From Pedobacter sp. V48 (GTDB lineage: Bacteria > Bacteroidota > Bacteroidia > Sphingobacteriales > Sphingobacteriaceae), in contig NZ_AWRU01000034.1 in NCBI RefSeq assembly GCF_000523515.1, forward strand, positions 326,644 through 376,506: a DNA stretch of 49,863 nucleotides, read 5' to 3'. Numbering within the stretch: the stretch's first letter is position 1; each line of letters begins with the position of its first letter. The notes below the pieces were generated by a model, which searched no databases, had not been told where the DNA came from, and saw only the letters and a program-made list of their open reading frames with translations. Both the position numbers and the translations under genes were made by a program. Shown piece by piece: positions 1 through 7,101 of this stretch.

Positions 1-331
1 ATTTTTTCTCAACAAGATAAGATACAATTAGCCCCAGGCCTCCAAAAATGAAGATTGACCCAAAATAAACTGCTACAGCTTCTTCATCATCTATACCTGC
101 TTGCCGCACGCAAAATAGTGCAGTTAGTATGCCCAATCCTAAGCCAACCATTAACAACCCAAATTTTAAACTCAAAAAAGGAGTAGGGGCACTTTGTCTT
201 GATCGGGCAATTCCCGGATCTATTCCGCGCTCTATCATTGCCATTTTTTCTTTGTTAGACATATATCTTATGCCAAAAACCATTGCTGTTGTGCAAACAA
301 AAAGCGATATAAATACTAATTCTGGTCCCAT
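1..331 (-). CDS. DUF6249-like small membrane protein (3' end beyond window)
   Basis: The reverse strand is open from an ATG at 331 to the left edge, 110 codons with no stop, so the gene is cut off by the window. An N-terminal membrane segment (about residues 4-19) is followed by a cytoplasmic stretch with an AMIERGIDP motif, then two hydrophobic segments (about 54-74 and 90-105). This layout resembles DUF6249 membrane proteins of Bacteroidota, which often sit beside regulators or sigma factors. The function is unknown. It is divergent from the Crp/Fnr gene at 477. The family assignment is from memory of the pattern; the coding call is firm. Confidence 0.7.
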   Translation of the reverse strand, partial: MGPELVFISLFVCTTAMVFGIRYMSNKEKMAMIERGIDPGIARSRQSAPTPFLSLKFGLLMVGLGLGILTALFCVRQAGIDDEEAVAVYFGSIFIFGGLGLIVSYLVEKK

Positions 332-369
332 GTTATTCTATTTTATATTTTAAATGTTCTGTTGTTTTG

Positions 370-423
370 AATCTGTGTTCTGTGTGCTATGACTACATCA
401 AAATATTTCAGGTTACACAGATT
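370..423. repeat. 9-bp inverted repeat with 36-nt spacer in a divergent promoter region
   Basis: AATCTGTGT (370-378) is matched exactly by its complement ACACAGATT (415-423). It lies between the divergent DUF6249-like gene and the Crp/Fnr gene, so it could be a regulatory dyad. The heptamer ATCTGTG also recurs in the gap at 3271-3292, so it may instead be debris of an intergenic repeat family. The role is unknown. Confidence 0.35.
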
Positions 424-476
424 TTAAAAAAATGTTTGTCCTTGTTATTTTATCTTTATCTAAATTTTGAAATACA

Positions 477-1043
477 TTGGATGAGCTTATAAAAAAAATA
501 AACAGTATTTATCCTCTAAAGCCCGATAGCCTTAAGCTTTTGCTTGATGAAATGCATAAGATAGGGTTGCCCAAAAACAAGGTTTTAGTTGAAGCGGGAC
601 AAATAGGTCGCTCGGCTTACTTTATAAAGCAAGGCATTGCACGCGCTTATTGCGAAGGAAAGGATAACCAGATCACCTTTTGGTTTGGCCTGGAAGGCGA
701 TTTTGTGTTTTCCTATAACAGCTATATAAATAGACAGCCGGGTTACGAGAGCATAGAATTGTTAGAGAACAGTATTCTTTATGAAATTAAAGATGAAGCC
801 TTACAACGCCTATTTTTAGAAAATATAGACCTTGCAAACTGGGGCAGAAAACTGGCAGAGCTTGAGCTGATTAAGCTCGAGGAACGCTATATCTCCAGAT
901 TATTTAAATCGGCATCAGAATGTTATGCCGAATTGCTTAAAAACTCGCCCAATTTAATCCAGAGAATCCAGTTGGGGTATATTGCTTCATATCTTGGCGT
1001 TACCCAGGTTACGTTGAGCCGGATCCGTGCAGAAATAAAATAG
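477..1043 (+). CDS. Crp/Fnr-family transcriptional regulator
   Basis: This 188-residue protein has a cyclic-nucleotide-binding-like beta-barrel (about 15-115), a dimerisation helix and a C-terminal helix-turn-helix (about 163-185) ending in TLSRIR. The recognition helix reads TQVTLSR, so the Arg-Glu pair that reads TGTGA in E. coli CRP is replaced by Gln-Val. It also lacks the Cys cluster of Fnr. The start is TTG at 477; the ATG at 481 is out of frame and the next in-frame ATG would cut into the barrel. It precedes an SMR exporter gene with a dyad between them, which suggests local control. The ligand is unknown. Confidence 0.85.
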   Translation: MDELIKKINSIYPLKPDSLKLLLDEMHKIGLPKNKVLVEAGQIGRSAYFIKQGIARAYCEGKDNQITFWFGLEGDFVFSYNSYINRQPGYESIELLENSILYEIKDEALQRLFLENIDLANWGRKLAELELIKLEERYISRLFKSASECYAELLKNSPNLIQRIQLGYIASYLGVTQVTLSRIRAEIK

Positions 1044-1051
1044 CAAATTCA

Positions 1052-1099
1052 TTTTTTAACATTTGTAAAAAAATGGCCTGTTAATTCGCCCTAATTTTG
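1052..1099 (+). promoter_or_regulatory. Candidate Crp/Fnr operator plus -7 box for the SMR gene
   Basis: At 1052-1073 six T, A, ACA, TT, TGT, A, six A form a dyad with a single mismatched pair (core AC-N4-GT, centre 1062.5). TAATTTTG at 1092-1099 matches the Bacteroidota -7 consensus TAnnTTTG. No -33 TTTG lies at normal spacing, and the dyad centre falls about 41-44 bp upstream of the inferred start, the usual place for a class II activator site. The functional reading is inference. Confidence 0.5.
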
Positions 1100-1113
1100 T
1101 AGAAAAAAAAATT

Positions 1114-1437
1114 ATGAGCTGGATTATTTTAATCATTGCCGGATTGTTTGAGGTTGGATTTACCACCTGTTTAAAGCTATCCAATAACTTTACCAACTTT
1201 AAATGGACTTTGGCCTTTGCTGTTTGTATTTCGTTAAGTTTTTACTTCTTAAATAAAGCCACCCAAACTTTACCGATGGGAACGGCATACGCTGTGTGGA
1301 CAGGTATAGGGGCGGTAGGAACGGTAATAGTTGGGATATTGTATTTTCAGGAGCCGGCTAATTTCTGGCGTATCTTTTTTATTGCAACATTAATTGGCTC
1401 AATTCTGGGATTAAAATTCTTTGCTGGAAGCCATTAG
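1114..1437 (+). CDS. SMR-family small multidrug or guanidinium exporter
   Basis: At 107 residues with four predicted membrane helices this has the standard SMR size. It works as an antiparallel dimer exchanging protons for cations. Conserved family residues are visible: Gly10, the essential Glu13 in helix 1, Ser42, Tyr59 and Trp62 in TAYAVWTGIG. The start MSWIILIIAG is close to SugE/Gdx guanidinium exporters, but position 16 is Phe where Gdx has Trp and EmrE-type pumps have Gly, and the following LKLS resembles drug exporters. The substrate is therefore undecided. No guanidine riboswitch fits in the 70-nt leader gap. The gene follows a Crp/Fnr regulator. Confidence 0.9.
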   Translation: MSWIILIIAGLFEVGFTTCLKLSNNFTNFKWTLAFAVCISLSFYFLNKATQTLPMGTAYAVWTGIGAVGTVIVGILYFQEPANFWRIFFIATLIGSILGLKFFAGSH

Positions 1438-1471
1438 ATTGATGGGTCAATGAAAAATTAACTAAATTCCT

Positions 1472-1500
1472 GTAACCTGCAAGCACGAGCTGGCGTCATA
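1472..1500 (+). promoter_or_regulatory. ECF-type promoter of the sigma factor gene
   Basis: GTAACC (1472-1477) and CGTC followed by ATA (1494-1500) are separated by 16 bp, matching the AAC / CGTC elements recognised by many ECF sigma factors. It lies directly before the sigma gene, implying autoregulation. The predicted start is within a few nt of the ATG at 1508, giving a very short or absent leader. Confidence 0.65.
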
Positions 1501-1507
1501 GCTGTAT

Positions 1508-2092
1508 ATGCAGCAGCAAACAGATCAAGACCTAATTGCAGAAGTCCTGATGGGTAATACCTCCGCTTATTCGGAATTGGTAAAACGCCATCAGCGCTTT
1601 GTATTTACACTTGCTGTGCGTTTTGCTAAAAACAGGGAAGATGCGGAAGAAATAGCTCAGGATTGCTTTGTAAAGGCATACAAGGCTTTAGGGACATTTA
1701 AGCAAACGTCAAAATTTTCGACATGGTTGTATACCATTACTTATACTACAGCGATGTCTTTTTTACGCAAAAAGCGAATTGATACGCAATCAATACACGG
1801 AAATGAAAATGAACTGGAGCTGGAAGGACATAAATCTGATTTGAGTGATAACCTGGCCGAAAGGAAATCTACAAACAGATACTTAGATGAGGCAATTTCT
1901 ACGCTTTCTAATGACGATATCGCGATAGTTACGTTGTTTTATAAGGGGGAACAAAGTTTAGAAGAAATTGCAACGGCAATGAATATGCCGGCAAATACAG
2001 TTAAAATCAGGCTGCACAGAGCAAGGGCGCGACTGAAAGAGCGGTTAGAATTTTTATTAAAAGACGAGGTAAAGGAATTGTTATGGAACTAA
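1508..2092 (+). CDS. ECF RNA polymerase sigma factor (RpoE-like)
   Basis: This 194-residue protein has sigma region 2 (about 10-90, with the DAEEIAQDCFVKAYKAL core motif and FSTWLYTI) and region 4 (about 125-180, with SLEEIATAMNMPANTVKIRL as the DNA-binding helix-turn-helix). It directs core RNA polymerase to stress promoters. An ECF-type promoter sits immediately upstream. The downstream gene overlaps by 10 bp and encodes a small membrane protein, the usual arrangement for sigma and anti-sigma partners. Confidence 0.93.
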   Translation: MQQQTDQDLIAEVLMGNTSAYSELVKRHQRFVFTLAVRFAKNREDAEEIAQDCFVKAYKALGTFKQTSKFSTWLYTITYTTAMSFLRKKRIDTQSIHGNENELELEGHKSDLSDNLAERKSTNRYLDEAISTLSNDDIAIVTLFYKGEQSLEEIATAMNMPANTVKIRLHRARARLKERLEFLLKDEVKELLWN

Positions 2093-2463
2093 AAGACGAA
2101 GAATTAACCAGGTTACTGAAAGGCATGGAGATGGAAGAGCCGTCAATGTCTTTTACTCGTAATGTAATGGAGCAGATAAAGCTTGAAAAGCAACCTGTAG
2201 CTCTAAAAACACGGGTGGATAATCGAATTATTTACGGAATAGCGGCTATTTTTGGGGCATTCATTGCTGGCGTTTTTATATATGCAATAGCCAATAGCAC
2301 TGCTACATATGAATTGCCTAAACTTAAAATCGACCTTACCGGCGCTGTTGACAAAACCTTAACTCCCGGGTTTTTAACTGCTTTCCTTTTTATAGATGTG
2401 GTTATAGCGCTAATCTATTTCGACAGTATCTTGAGAAGAAAAAAAGGCAAAAGCCTTCAATAA
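2083..2463 (+). CDS. Small two-helix membrane protein, probable anti-sigma partner
   Basis: This 126-residue protein starts inside the sigma gene (10-bp overlap), so the two are probably translationally coupled. A charged cytoplasmic N-terminus (1-48) precedes membrane segments at about 49-70 and 94-115, and the tail is basic. No zinc-binding anti-sigma motif (HxxxCxxC) is present. The anti-sigma role is inferred from position and topology only. It ends two nt before the convergent DUF2911 gene, with no terminator between them. Confidence 0.75.
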   Translation: MELKDEELTRLLKGMEMEEPSMSFTRNVMEQIKLEKQPVALKTRVDNRIIYGIAAIFGAFIAGVFIYAIANSTATYELPKLKIDLTGAVDKTLTPGFLTAFLFIDVVIALIYFDSILRRKKGKSLQ

Positions 2464-2465
2464 AA

Positions 2466-3017
2466 CTACTTTATCTCTATAGGAAGCTCAACAAAAGTCT
2501 TATCCCAGGCAATAATTAAATTAGCACCCTTGTCTTGTTGCGTAAAAGTAATGCACAACGATTCAACTGTGCTGGTTAAGGCTTTTGTGGGTACATCAGT
2601 TCTTAACAGGTCTTTTTCCTGATTATAGGTAAGGCCCCATTTATCAGTCTGTTTATTGATGATAAGTGTCCAGTTGTCTTTATTTGGAATGGCAAATAAG
2701 CTATAAGAACCAGCTTTTATCTTTTTGCCGGCAATAACTACGGGCTTATAGAATTTAATTTCTGTTGATTCATTTGCACCTACACGCCATACTTTGCCAA
2801 ATTGCTCAAGCACACCAAAAATTTCCCGTCCTTTTTTTGAAGGGCGCGAATAGATAACCTTGATTAATGGCTTAGAATCGTCTTTTGCTTTCGCAACATT
2901 TAAAGGGAAATAAGCAATATCGGCAGGGCTCGAATCAATAACCGGGAATTTTACATCCTGCGCCATTGTATTGCCGGCAAATATTGCAAACAGAGCAAAA
3001 AGCATTATTTTCTTCAT
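2466..3017 (-). CDS. Exported DUF2911 protein
   Basis: This 183-residue protein has a signal peptide (1-19, ending NTMAQ). The body matches DUF2911: the IKVIYSRPSKKGREIFG segment, then GKVWRVGANESTEI, then AGSYSLFAIPN. It is a periplasmic or surface beta-rich protein of unknown activity, common in Bacteroidota. It is read leftward after a small membrane gene at 3049-3231, 31 bp upstream. The family call is confident; the function is unknown. Confidence 0.88.
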   Translation of the reverse strand: MKKIMLFALFAIFAGNTMAQDVKFPVIDSSPADIAYFPLNVAKAKDDSKPLIKVIYSRPSKKGREIFGVLEQFGKVWRVGANESTEIKFYKPVVIAGKKIKAGSYSLFAIPNKDNWTLIINKQTDKWGLTYNQEKDLLRTDVPTKALTSTVESLCITFTQQDKGANLIIAWDKTFVELPIEIK

Positions 3018-3048
3018 AGGGAGAAGGTGTAGTAAAGAAAACCGTAGT

Positions 3049-3231
3049 TTAATATTCTCGGCCTTTAACGATTCCGTTTAAGAAAATGGCACCAAAAATA
3101 AAGCCGACGATACCGCCAAGAATTGCATACCCAAAACTTCCGGAAATAATAAAGGCAGTTAAAATTCCAAAAAACATACCTAAAATGTAGTAAACCCAGT
3201 CAAAACTGTTGTTGTTTTCTTGTTCAGTCAT
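3049..3231 (-). CDS. Small glycine-rich membrane protein
   Basis: The 60-residue product has a charged, Asn-rich start and two closely spaced hydrophobic segments (about 12-32 and 34-54) with GxxxG-type spacing. A good -7 box (TATCTTTG) lies 20 nt upstream of the ATG, which supports expression. No known domain is recognised. It may be co-transcribed with the DUF2911 gene downstream. Confidence 0.65.
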   Translation of the reverse strand: MTEQENNNSFDWVYYILGMFFGILTAFIISGSFGYAILGGIVGFIFGAIFLNGIVKGREY

Positions 3232-3250
3232 TGTTAAAATACTTAGGTTG

Positions 3251-3292
3251 CAAAGATATTGATTTATTTTATCTGTGTATAATTTATCTGTG
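3251..3292 (-). promoter_or_regulatory. Promoter with a 10-bp direct repeat upstream
   Basis: On the minus strand TATCTTTG (3258-3251) matches the TAnnTTTG -7 box, giving a leader of roughly 13 nt for the gene at 3231. Just upstream, CACAGATAAA occurs twice (3292-3283 and 3277-3268) with a 15-bp period, where a -33 box would lie. No TTG -33 is present, so the repeats could bind an activator. The role of the repeats is inference. Confidence 0.5.
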
Positions 3293-3358
3293 ATTGGTTA
3301 AATAATACAAATCACAAGTAGTTTGTATCTCAGAAAAGAATTATGGAGGAGTCTAAAA

Positions 3359-3781
3359 TTAAGGCTTATTGATGATTGCCACAGTAAGCCTGCTTACACA
3401 ATTCATTTTGCCTTTGTCGGTATAAATCTTGATTTCCCATACGTGGGTTTTTGCACCAATGTGCAAGGCCTTGCAAATTCCGGTTACGAGTCCGCTTTTT
3501 ACAGGACGTAAGTGATTTGCATTTATCTCTAAGCCCACAGCTACATACTTTTCCGGATCAATACACATATACGAGGCAACACTGCCCAGGGTCTCGGCCA
3601 GCACAACAGAAGCCCCGCCATGTAAAATCCCAGCAGGTTGGTGTGTCCGCTCGTCAACAGGCATGGTTGCGGTTAAAAAGTCTTCACCCACCTCGGTGAA
3701 CTGTATATCCAAAAAGCCGCCCATATGATTTTTGGGTTGGTTATTTAGCTTTGTCGGTGAAAATTCTGTAAACCAGATCAT
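3359..3781 (-). CDS. menI: Hotdog-fold acyl-CoA thioesterase, probable DHNA-CoA hydrolase
   Basis: The 140-residue single hotdog domain has MPVDERTHQPAGILHGGAS followed by VLAETLGS, very close to E. coli YdiI/MenI, including the catalytic Glu in AETLGS and the HGG on the central helix. MenI hydrolyses 1,4-dihydroxy-2-naphthoyl-CoA in menaquinone synthesis, which fits a menaquinone-using phylum. No other men gene is in the window, so a general thioesterase (PaaI-like) remains possible. It overlaps the DinB-like gene by 4 bp and is probably coupled to it. Confidence 0.85.
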   Translation of the reverse strand: MIWFTEFSPTKLNNQPKNHMGGFLDIQFTEVGEDFLTATMPVDERTHQPAGILHGGASVVLAETLGSVASYMCIDPEKYVAVGLEINANHLRPVKSGLVTGICKALHIGAKTHVWEIKIYTDKGKMNCVSRLTVAIINKP

Positions 3782-4281
3782 AAGTACCTTTCTTTAATAA
3801 TACCAACATGATGCATAATATGGCCGGCCATTACAAACAGGATGGCTCTTACCGTGATTTGCCTTTCAGAAGCAGTTCCGCTTCTGTTAAGCTCTTTTTC
3901 TGTAAATGACTTAATTAAATAAAGATTCGACTTACGTAAATGCGCAAATTCTTCAGAAAGGCTCAATAAACTTCTATCTGAAAAATGAGCGTTTGCTACA
4001 TAGTCATCTTCTTCAAAACCCGGAAGTGCATGTTGTTCTCCGCGGGCAAAGCACATTAGCCGATATACAAATACACGCTCGGTATCAATGATATGACCAA
4101 TCAATTCTTTGATAGTCCATTTTCCGGGAGCATAGGCGTAATCTGCCTTTTCTATTAACGAGTTTATAAAATCTGGAAATTCGATGGCTTGTTTTTCCAG
4201 TAATTCAACTACATCTTCGCCTACAAGCTTAATGTATGTTTCAGCCCAGGCGGGGTACTCATGTGTTTGAGGTCGGTTCAT
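3778..4281 (-). CDS. DinB-family putative metal-dependent enzyme
   Basis: This 167-residue four-helix-bundle protein carries the three-histidine metal site of the DinB superfamily: His in GHIIDTERVF (about residue 63) and His154 and His158 in the C-terminal HIMHHVGIIKERYL. Members include thiol-dependent transferases and proteins of unknown activity. It overlaps the kinase gene upstream by 23 bp and the thioesterase downstream by 4 bp, so the three leftward genes are translationally linked. The substrate is unknown. Confidence 0.85.
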   Translation of the reverse strand: MNRPQTHEYPAWAETYIKLVGEDVVELLEKQAIEFPDFINSLIEKADYAYAPGKWTIKELIGHIIDTERVFVYRLMCFARGEQHALPGFEEDDYVANAHFSDRSLLSLSEEFAHLRKSNLYLIKSFTEKELNRSGTASERQITVRAILFVMAGHIMHHVGIIKERYL

Positions 4282-5479
4282 AAGTTATACTGCTTTTTAA
4301 AACGATACGAAATGTTGTGCCTTTACCTAATTCAGATTCTTTAACGAATATTTGTCCGCTATGATAGTTCTCGATAATACGTTTGGTTAGAGATAGCCCT
4401 AAACCCCATCCCCGTTTTCGGGTTGTATAGCCGGGTTGGAAAACTGCATCAAATTTAGACCTTGCAATTCCTTTTCCGGTATCGGTTACATCAATAAGGA
4501 CCTCTTCTTTGGTCAGATTTTCGATGATATTTATGGTAATTGTGCCCTCGTTTTCGATGGCATTAGCCGCATTTTTAAGTAAATTTTCTATTACCCAATC
4601 AAATAATGGAACGTTCAATAATGCACGTACCTGCTCATCGCCGCTAATGGTAAAAATGATCTTGTCTGACGTGCGCAATTTAAAGTACTCTACAAAATTA
4701 TAGATAACGGTGTATACCACGTGGTCTTCTACTATTGGTTTGGAGCCTATTTTTGAAAAACGGTCGGTAATTACTTCGAGGCGTTTAATATCGTTTTCCA
4801 TTTCGGCAATGAGCGGATCGTCTTCGGCATCGAATCTCGATTTTATCAACTCAACCCAGGCCATGAGAGAAGATATAGGGGTGCCCAGCTGATGTGCGGT
4901 TTCCTTAGCCATACCCACCCATACTTGATCTTGCTCTGCCTTACGAGCAGAACTAAAAGCTACATATGCTGTAAGCAGGAATAGGGCAATTACGCCTAAT
5001 TGTATATAAGGAAAGTAACGAAGCTGTGTTAGGGTAGGCGAATCTTTATAGAAAATCCACCATCGTGTGCCATCCAGCCCGGTAATTGGAGTTGGTGGAT
5101 GCTGTTTTTTCATGGTTCTTAGTTCACGTGCGAAATAGGCAGGATCGTAGGTTACGTTTGCCTTTTTTTCAAGATCGTAATTGGTTTTAGTTGAATCCAG
5201 TCCCTGAAAACTAAGGATTTCCATCTTTGTGGAATCAGTCATGATAACCGGAAGCTTTGTATTGGTTCTGATGAGTTCTATCAAGCTGGTATAGCGGTCA
5301 TCATCGTACATGACCAGTGATTGCTCTGTTACTTTTACATAAAGCTGAAGCTGTAATTGTTCCTCCCGCTCCATTTTTTTAACAAAGAAGTCGCTATAAA
5401 ACACAGATGCTGCTCCAATAATAATGGCAAAGAACAGCAAAAAGAACTTCCATCGTCGTTTTTTCTCGTAAGGATTCAT
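4259..5479 (-). CDS. Membrane sensor histidine kinase
   Basis: This 406-residue kinase has two membrane helices (about 11-30 and 156-175) flanking an extracytoplasmic sensor region of about 125 residues. The H-box is AKETAHQLGTP with His196, where Gln replaces the usual Glu after the His. The N-box is LLKNAANAI (Asn303), the G1 box DTGKGI (Asp333) and the G2 box GWGLGL. There is no HAMP domain. No response-regulator gene is adjacent; it shares an overlapping operon with DinB and hotdog genes. The input signal is unknown. Confidence 0.9.
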   Translation of the reverse strand: MNPYEKKRRWKFFLLFFAIIIGAASVFYSDFFVKKMEREEQLQLQLYVKVTEQSLVMYDDDRYTSLIELIRTNTKLPVIMTDSTKMEILSFQGLDSTKTNYDLEKKANVTYDPAYFARELRTMKKQHPPTPITGLDGTRWWIFYKDSPTLTQLRYFPYIQLGVIALFLLTAYVAFSSARKAEQDQVWVGMAKETAHQLGTPISSLMAWVELIKSRFDAEDDPLIAEMENDIKRLEVITDRFSKIGSKPIVEDHVVYTVIYNFVEYFKLRTSDKIIFTISGDEQVRALLNVPLFDWVIENLLKNAANAIENEGTITINIIENLTKEEVLIDVTDTGKGIARSKFDAVFQPGYTTRKRGWGLGLSLTKRIIENYHSGQIFVKESELGKGTTFRIVLKSSITYEPTSNT

Positions 5480-5509
5480 AGATTATGAAAAAGGCAAATT
5501 ACAAAAATA

Positions 5510-5517
5510 TATCTTTG
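5510..5517 (+). promoter_or_regulatory. -7 box of gltX
   Basis: TATCTTTG matches TAnnTTTG exactly and ends 10 nt before the gltX ATG, so the transcript leader would be only a few nucleotides. No clear -33 TTG is seen at 17-23 bp. Confidence 0.5.
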
Positions 5518-5527
5518 CAGTGTTATT

Positions 5528-7036
5528 ATGGAAAAGAAAGTAAGAGTAAGATTTGCCCCTAGTCCGACAGGAGGGCTGCATTTAGGTGGTGTACGTACCG
5601 CTTTGTTTAATTATCTGTTTGCTAAAAAACACAATGGAACGTTTGTTTTGCGTGTTGAAGATACCGATCAGACACGTTTTGTTGAGGGAGCAGAAGAATA
5701 CATTGTTTCTTGTTTGGAATGGTGTGGGATGTCTCCAGATGAAAGCCCGCAGAAAGGCGGGGAATTTGGCCCGTATCGTCAAAGTGAACGTAAAGCAACC
5801 TACAAACAGTATGCAGATCAGTTAATTGCTGATGGTTATGCTTACTATGCTTTTGATACTCCGGAAGAACTGGATGCAAAACGTAAGGAGATTCCTAATT
5901 TTACTTACGGATTAGCAACACGCGAAGGAATGCGCAATTCACTTACGCTTAGCGAAAATGAGGTAGCTGAACTTTTAGCCAATAACACCCCGCATGTTGT
6001 GCGTATTAAAATGCCTAAAGATGAACTGGTTTCGTTTACAGACCTGATTAGAGGGCATGTAAGTTTTGATACAAATTTAGTTGACGATAAAGTTTTATTA
6101 AAGGCCGATGGCATGCCAACTTATCACTTAGCCGTTGTGGCTGATGATAAGGCAATGGAAATTAGTCATATTTTTAGGGGAGAGGAATGGCTTCCGTCTG
6201 CTCCAATACATATTTTATTGTGGCGTTACCTTGGGTGGGAAGATATAATGCCACAATGGATTCATTTGCCATTGATATTAAAACCGGATGGCAATGGAAA
6301 ACTGAGTAAGCGCGACGGCGACAGATTAGGTTTTCCGGTTTATGCACAAAACTGGACTGATCCGAAGACTGGTGATTTAACCAAAGGGTTTAAAGAACTT
6401 GGGTTCATGCCCGAAGCTTTTGTGAATTTATTGGCCATGCTGGGCTGGAACGATGGTACAGATCAGGAATTGTTTTCCTTAGCTGAATTAATTGATAAGT
6501 TCTCGGTTGAGCGTATAAGCAAGGCCGGAGCAAAATTTGATTTCGAAAAAGCCAAATGGTATAACCATGAATGGATCAAAAATGCTGATGCCCAAAAATT
6601 ATTACCTACAGTAAAAGCAGCATTTGCGGATCAAGGTATTGTACTTGAAGACGATGCTTACTTGCTGAAAGTAATTGATTTGGTTAAAGACAGATGTCAT
6701 TTGCTGAGCGACTTCGTTACACAGGCTACTTACTTTTTTGTGGCCCCTGCTGAGTATGATCTGGCTGCGGTAAAACCAAAGTGGACAGCAGAGAAGGATG
6801 CATTTTTTGATGCCTATACTTTATTGGTAACCGATAATGCTACTGCTTTAGAGCTAGAAGAGAAATTTAAAGAATTAGCAGGAACACATCAATTTAAACC
6901 GGGAGAGCTAATGCTTCCACTTAGAATAATGCTTGTCGGTGGTAAATTCGGGCCCGGAGTATTTGATATAGCCCTTGCTTTAGGTGCAGTGGAAACTGTG
7001 CAAAGAATAAAGAATGCATTAACTGCGTTTAGCTAA
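5528..7036 (+). CDS. gltX: Glutamate--tRNA ligase
   Basis: This 502-residue class I synthetase attaches glutamate to tRNA(Glu). The HIGH-like signature is in SPTGGLHLGGVRTA near residue 12 and the KMSKS-like loop is KLSKRDG in the middle. Length and colinearity match bacterial GltX. glnS is also present in this window (17689-19350), so glutaminyl-tRNA is probably made directly. The gene is divergent from the sensor kinase with 48 bp between them and a -7 box just before the ATG. Confidence 0.97.
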   Translation: MEKKVRVRFAPSPTGGLHLGGVRTALFNYLFAKKHNGTFVLRVEDTDQTRFVEGAEEYIVSCLEWCGMSPDESPQKGGEFGPYRQSERKATYKQYADQLIADGYAYYAFDTPEELDAKRKEIPNFTYGLATREGMRNSLTLSENEVAELLANNTPHVVRIKMPKDELVSFTDLIRGHVSFDTNLVDDKVLLKADGMPTYHLAVVADDKAMEISHIFRGEEWLPSAPIHILLWRYLGWEDIMPQWIHLPLILKPDGNGKLSKRDGDRLGFPVYAQNWTDPKTGDLTKGFKELGFMPEAFVNLLAMLGWNDGTDQELFSLAELIDKFSVERISKAGAKFDFEKAKWYNHEWIKNADAQKLLPTVKAAFADQGIVLEDDAYLLKVIDLVKDRCHLLSDFVTQATYFFVAPAEYDLAAVKPKWTAEKDAFFDAYTLLVTDNATALELEEKFKELAGTHQFKPGELMLPLRIMLVGGKFGPGVFDIALALGAVETVQRIKNALTAFS

Positions 7037-7101
7037 TTATTTTGTATTTTGGTATGACAATTGTCTCGGATTCTTGTCTTATCAAATTAAAAAATAATTT
7101 T

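Noticed and set aside
129..353. Forward open frame of 74 codons at the left edge
   Set aside because: Antisense to a better reverse-strand membrane protein gene (1-331) with a clear hydrophobic pattern; the forward product has no family features.
1044..1113. Guanidine riboswitch before the SMR gene
   Set aside because: Only 70 nt are available, AT-rich and without the conserved guanidine-I stems; a protein-binding dyad explains the structure better.
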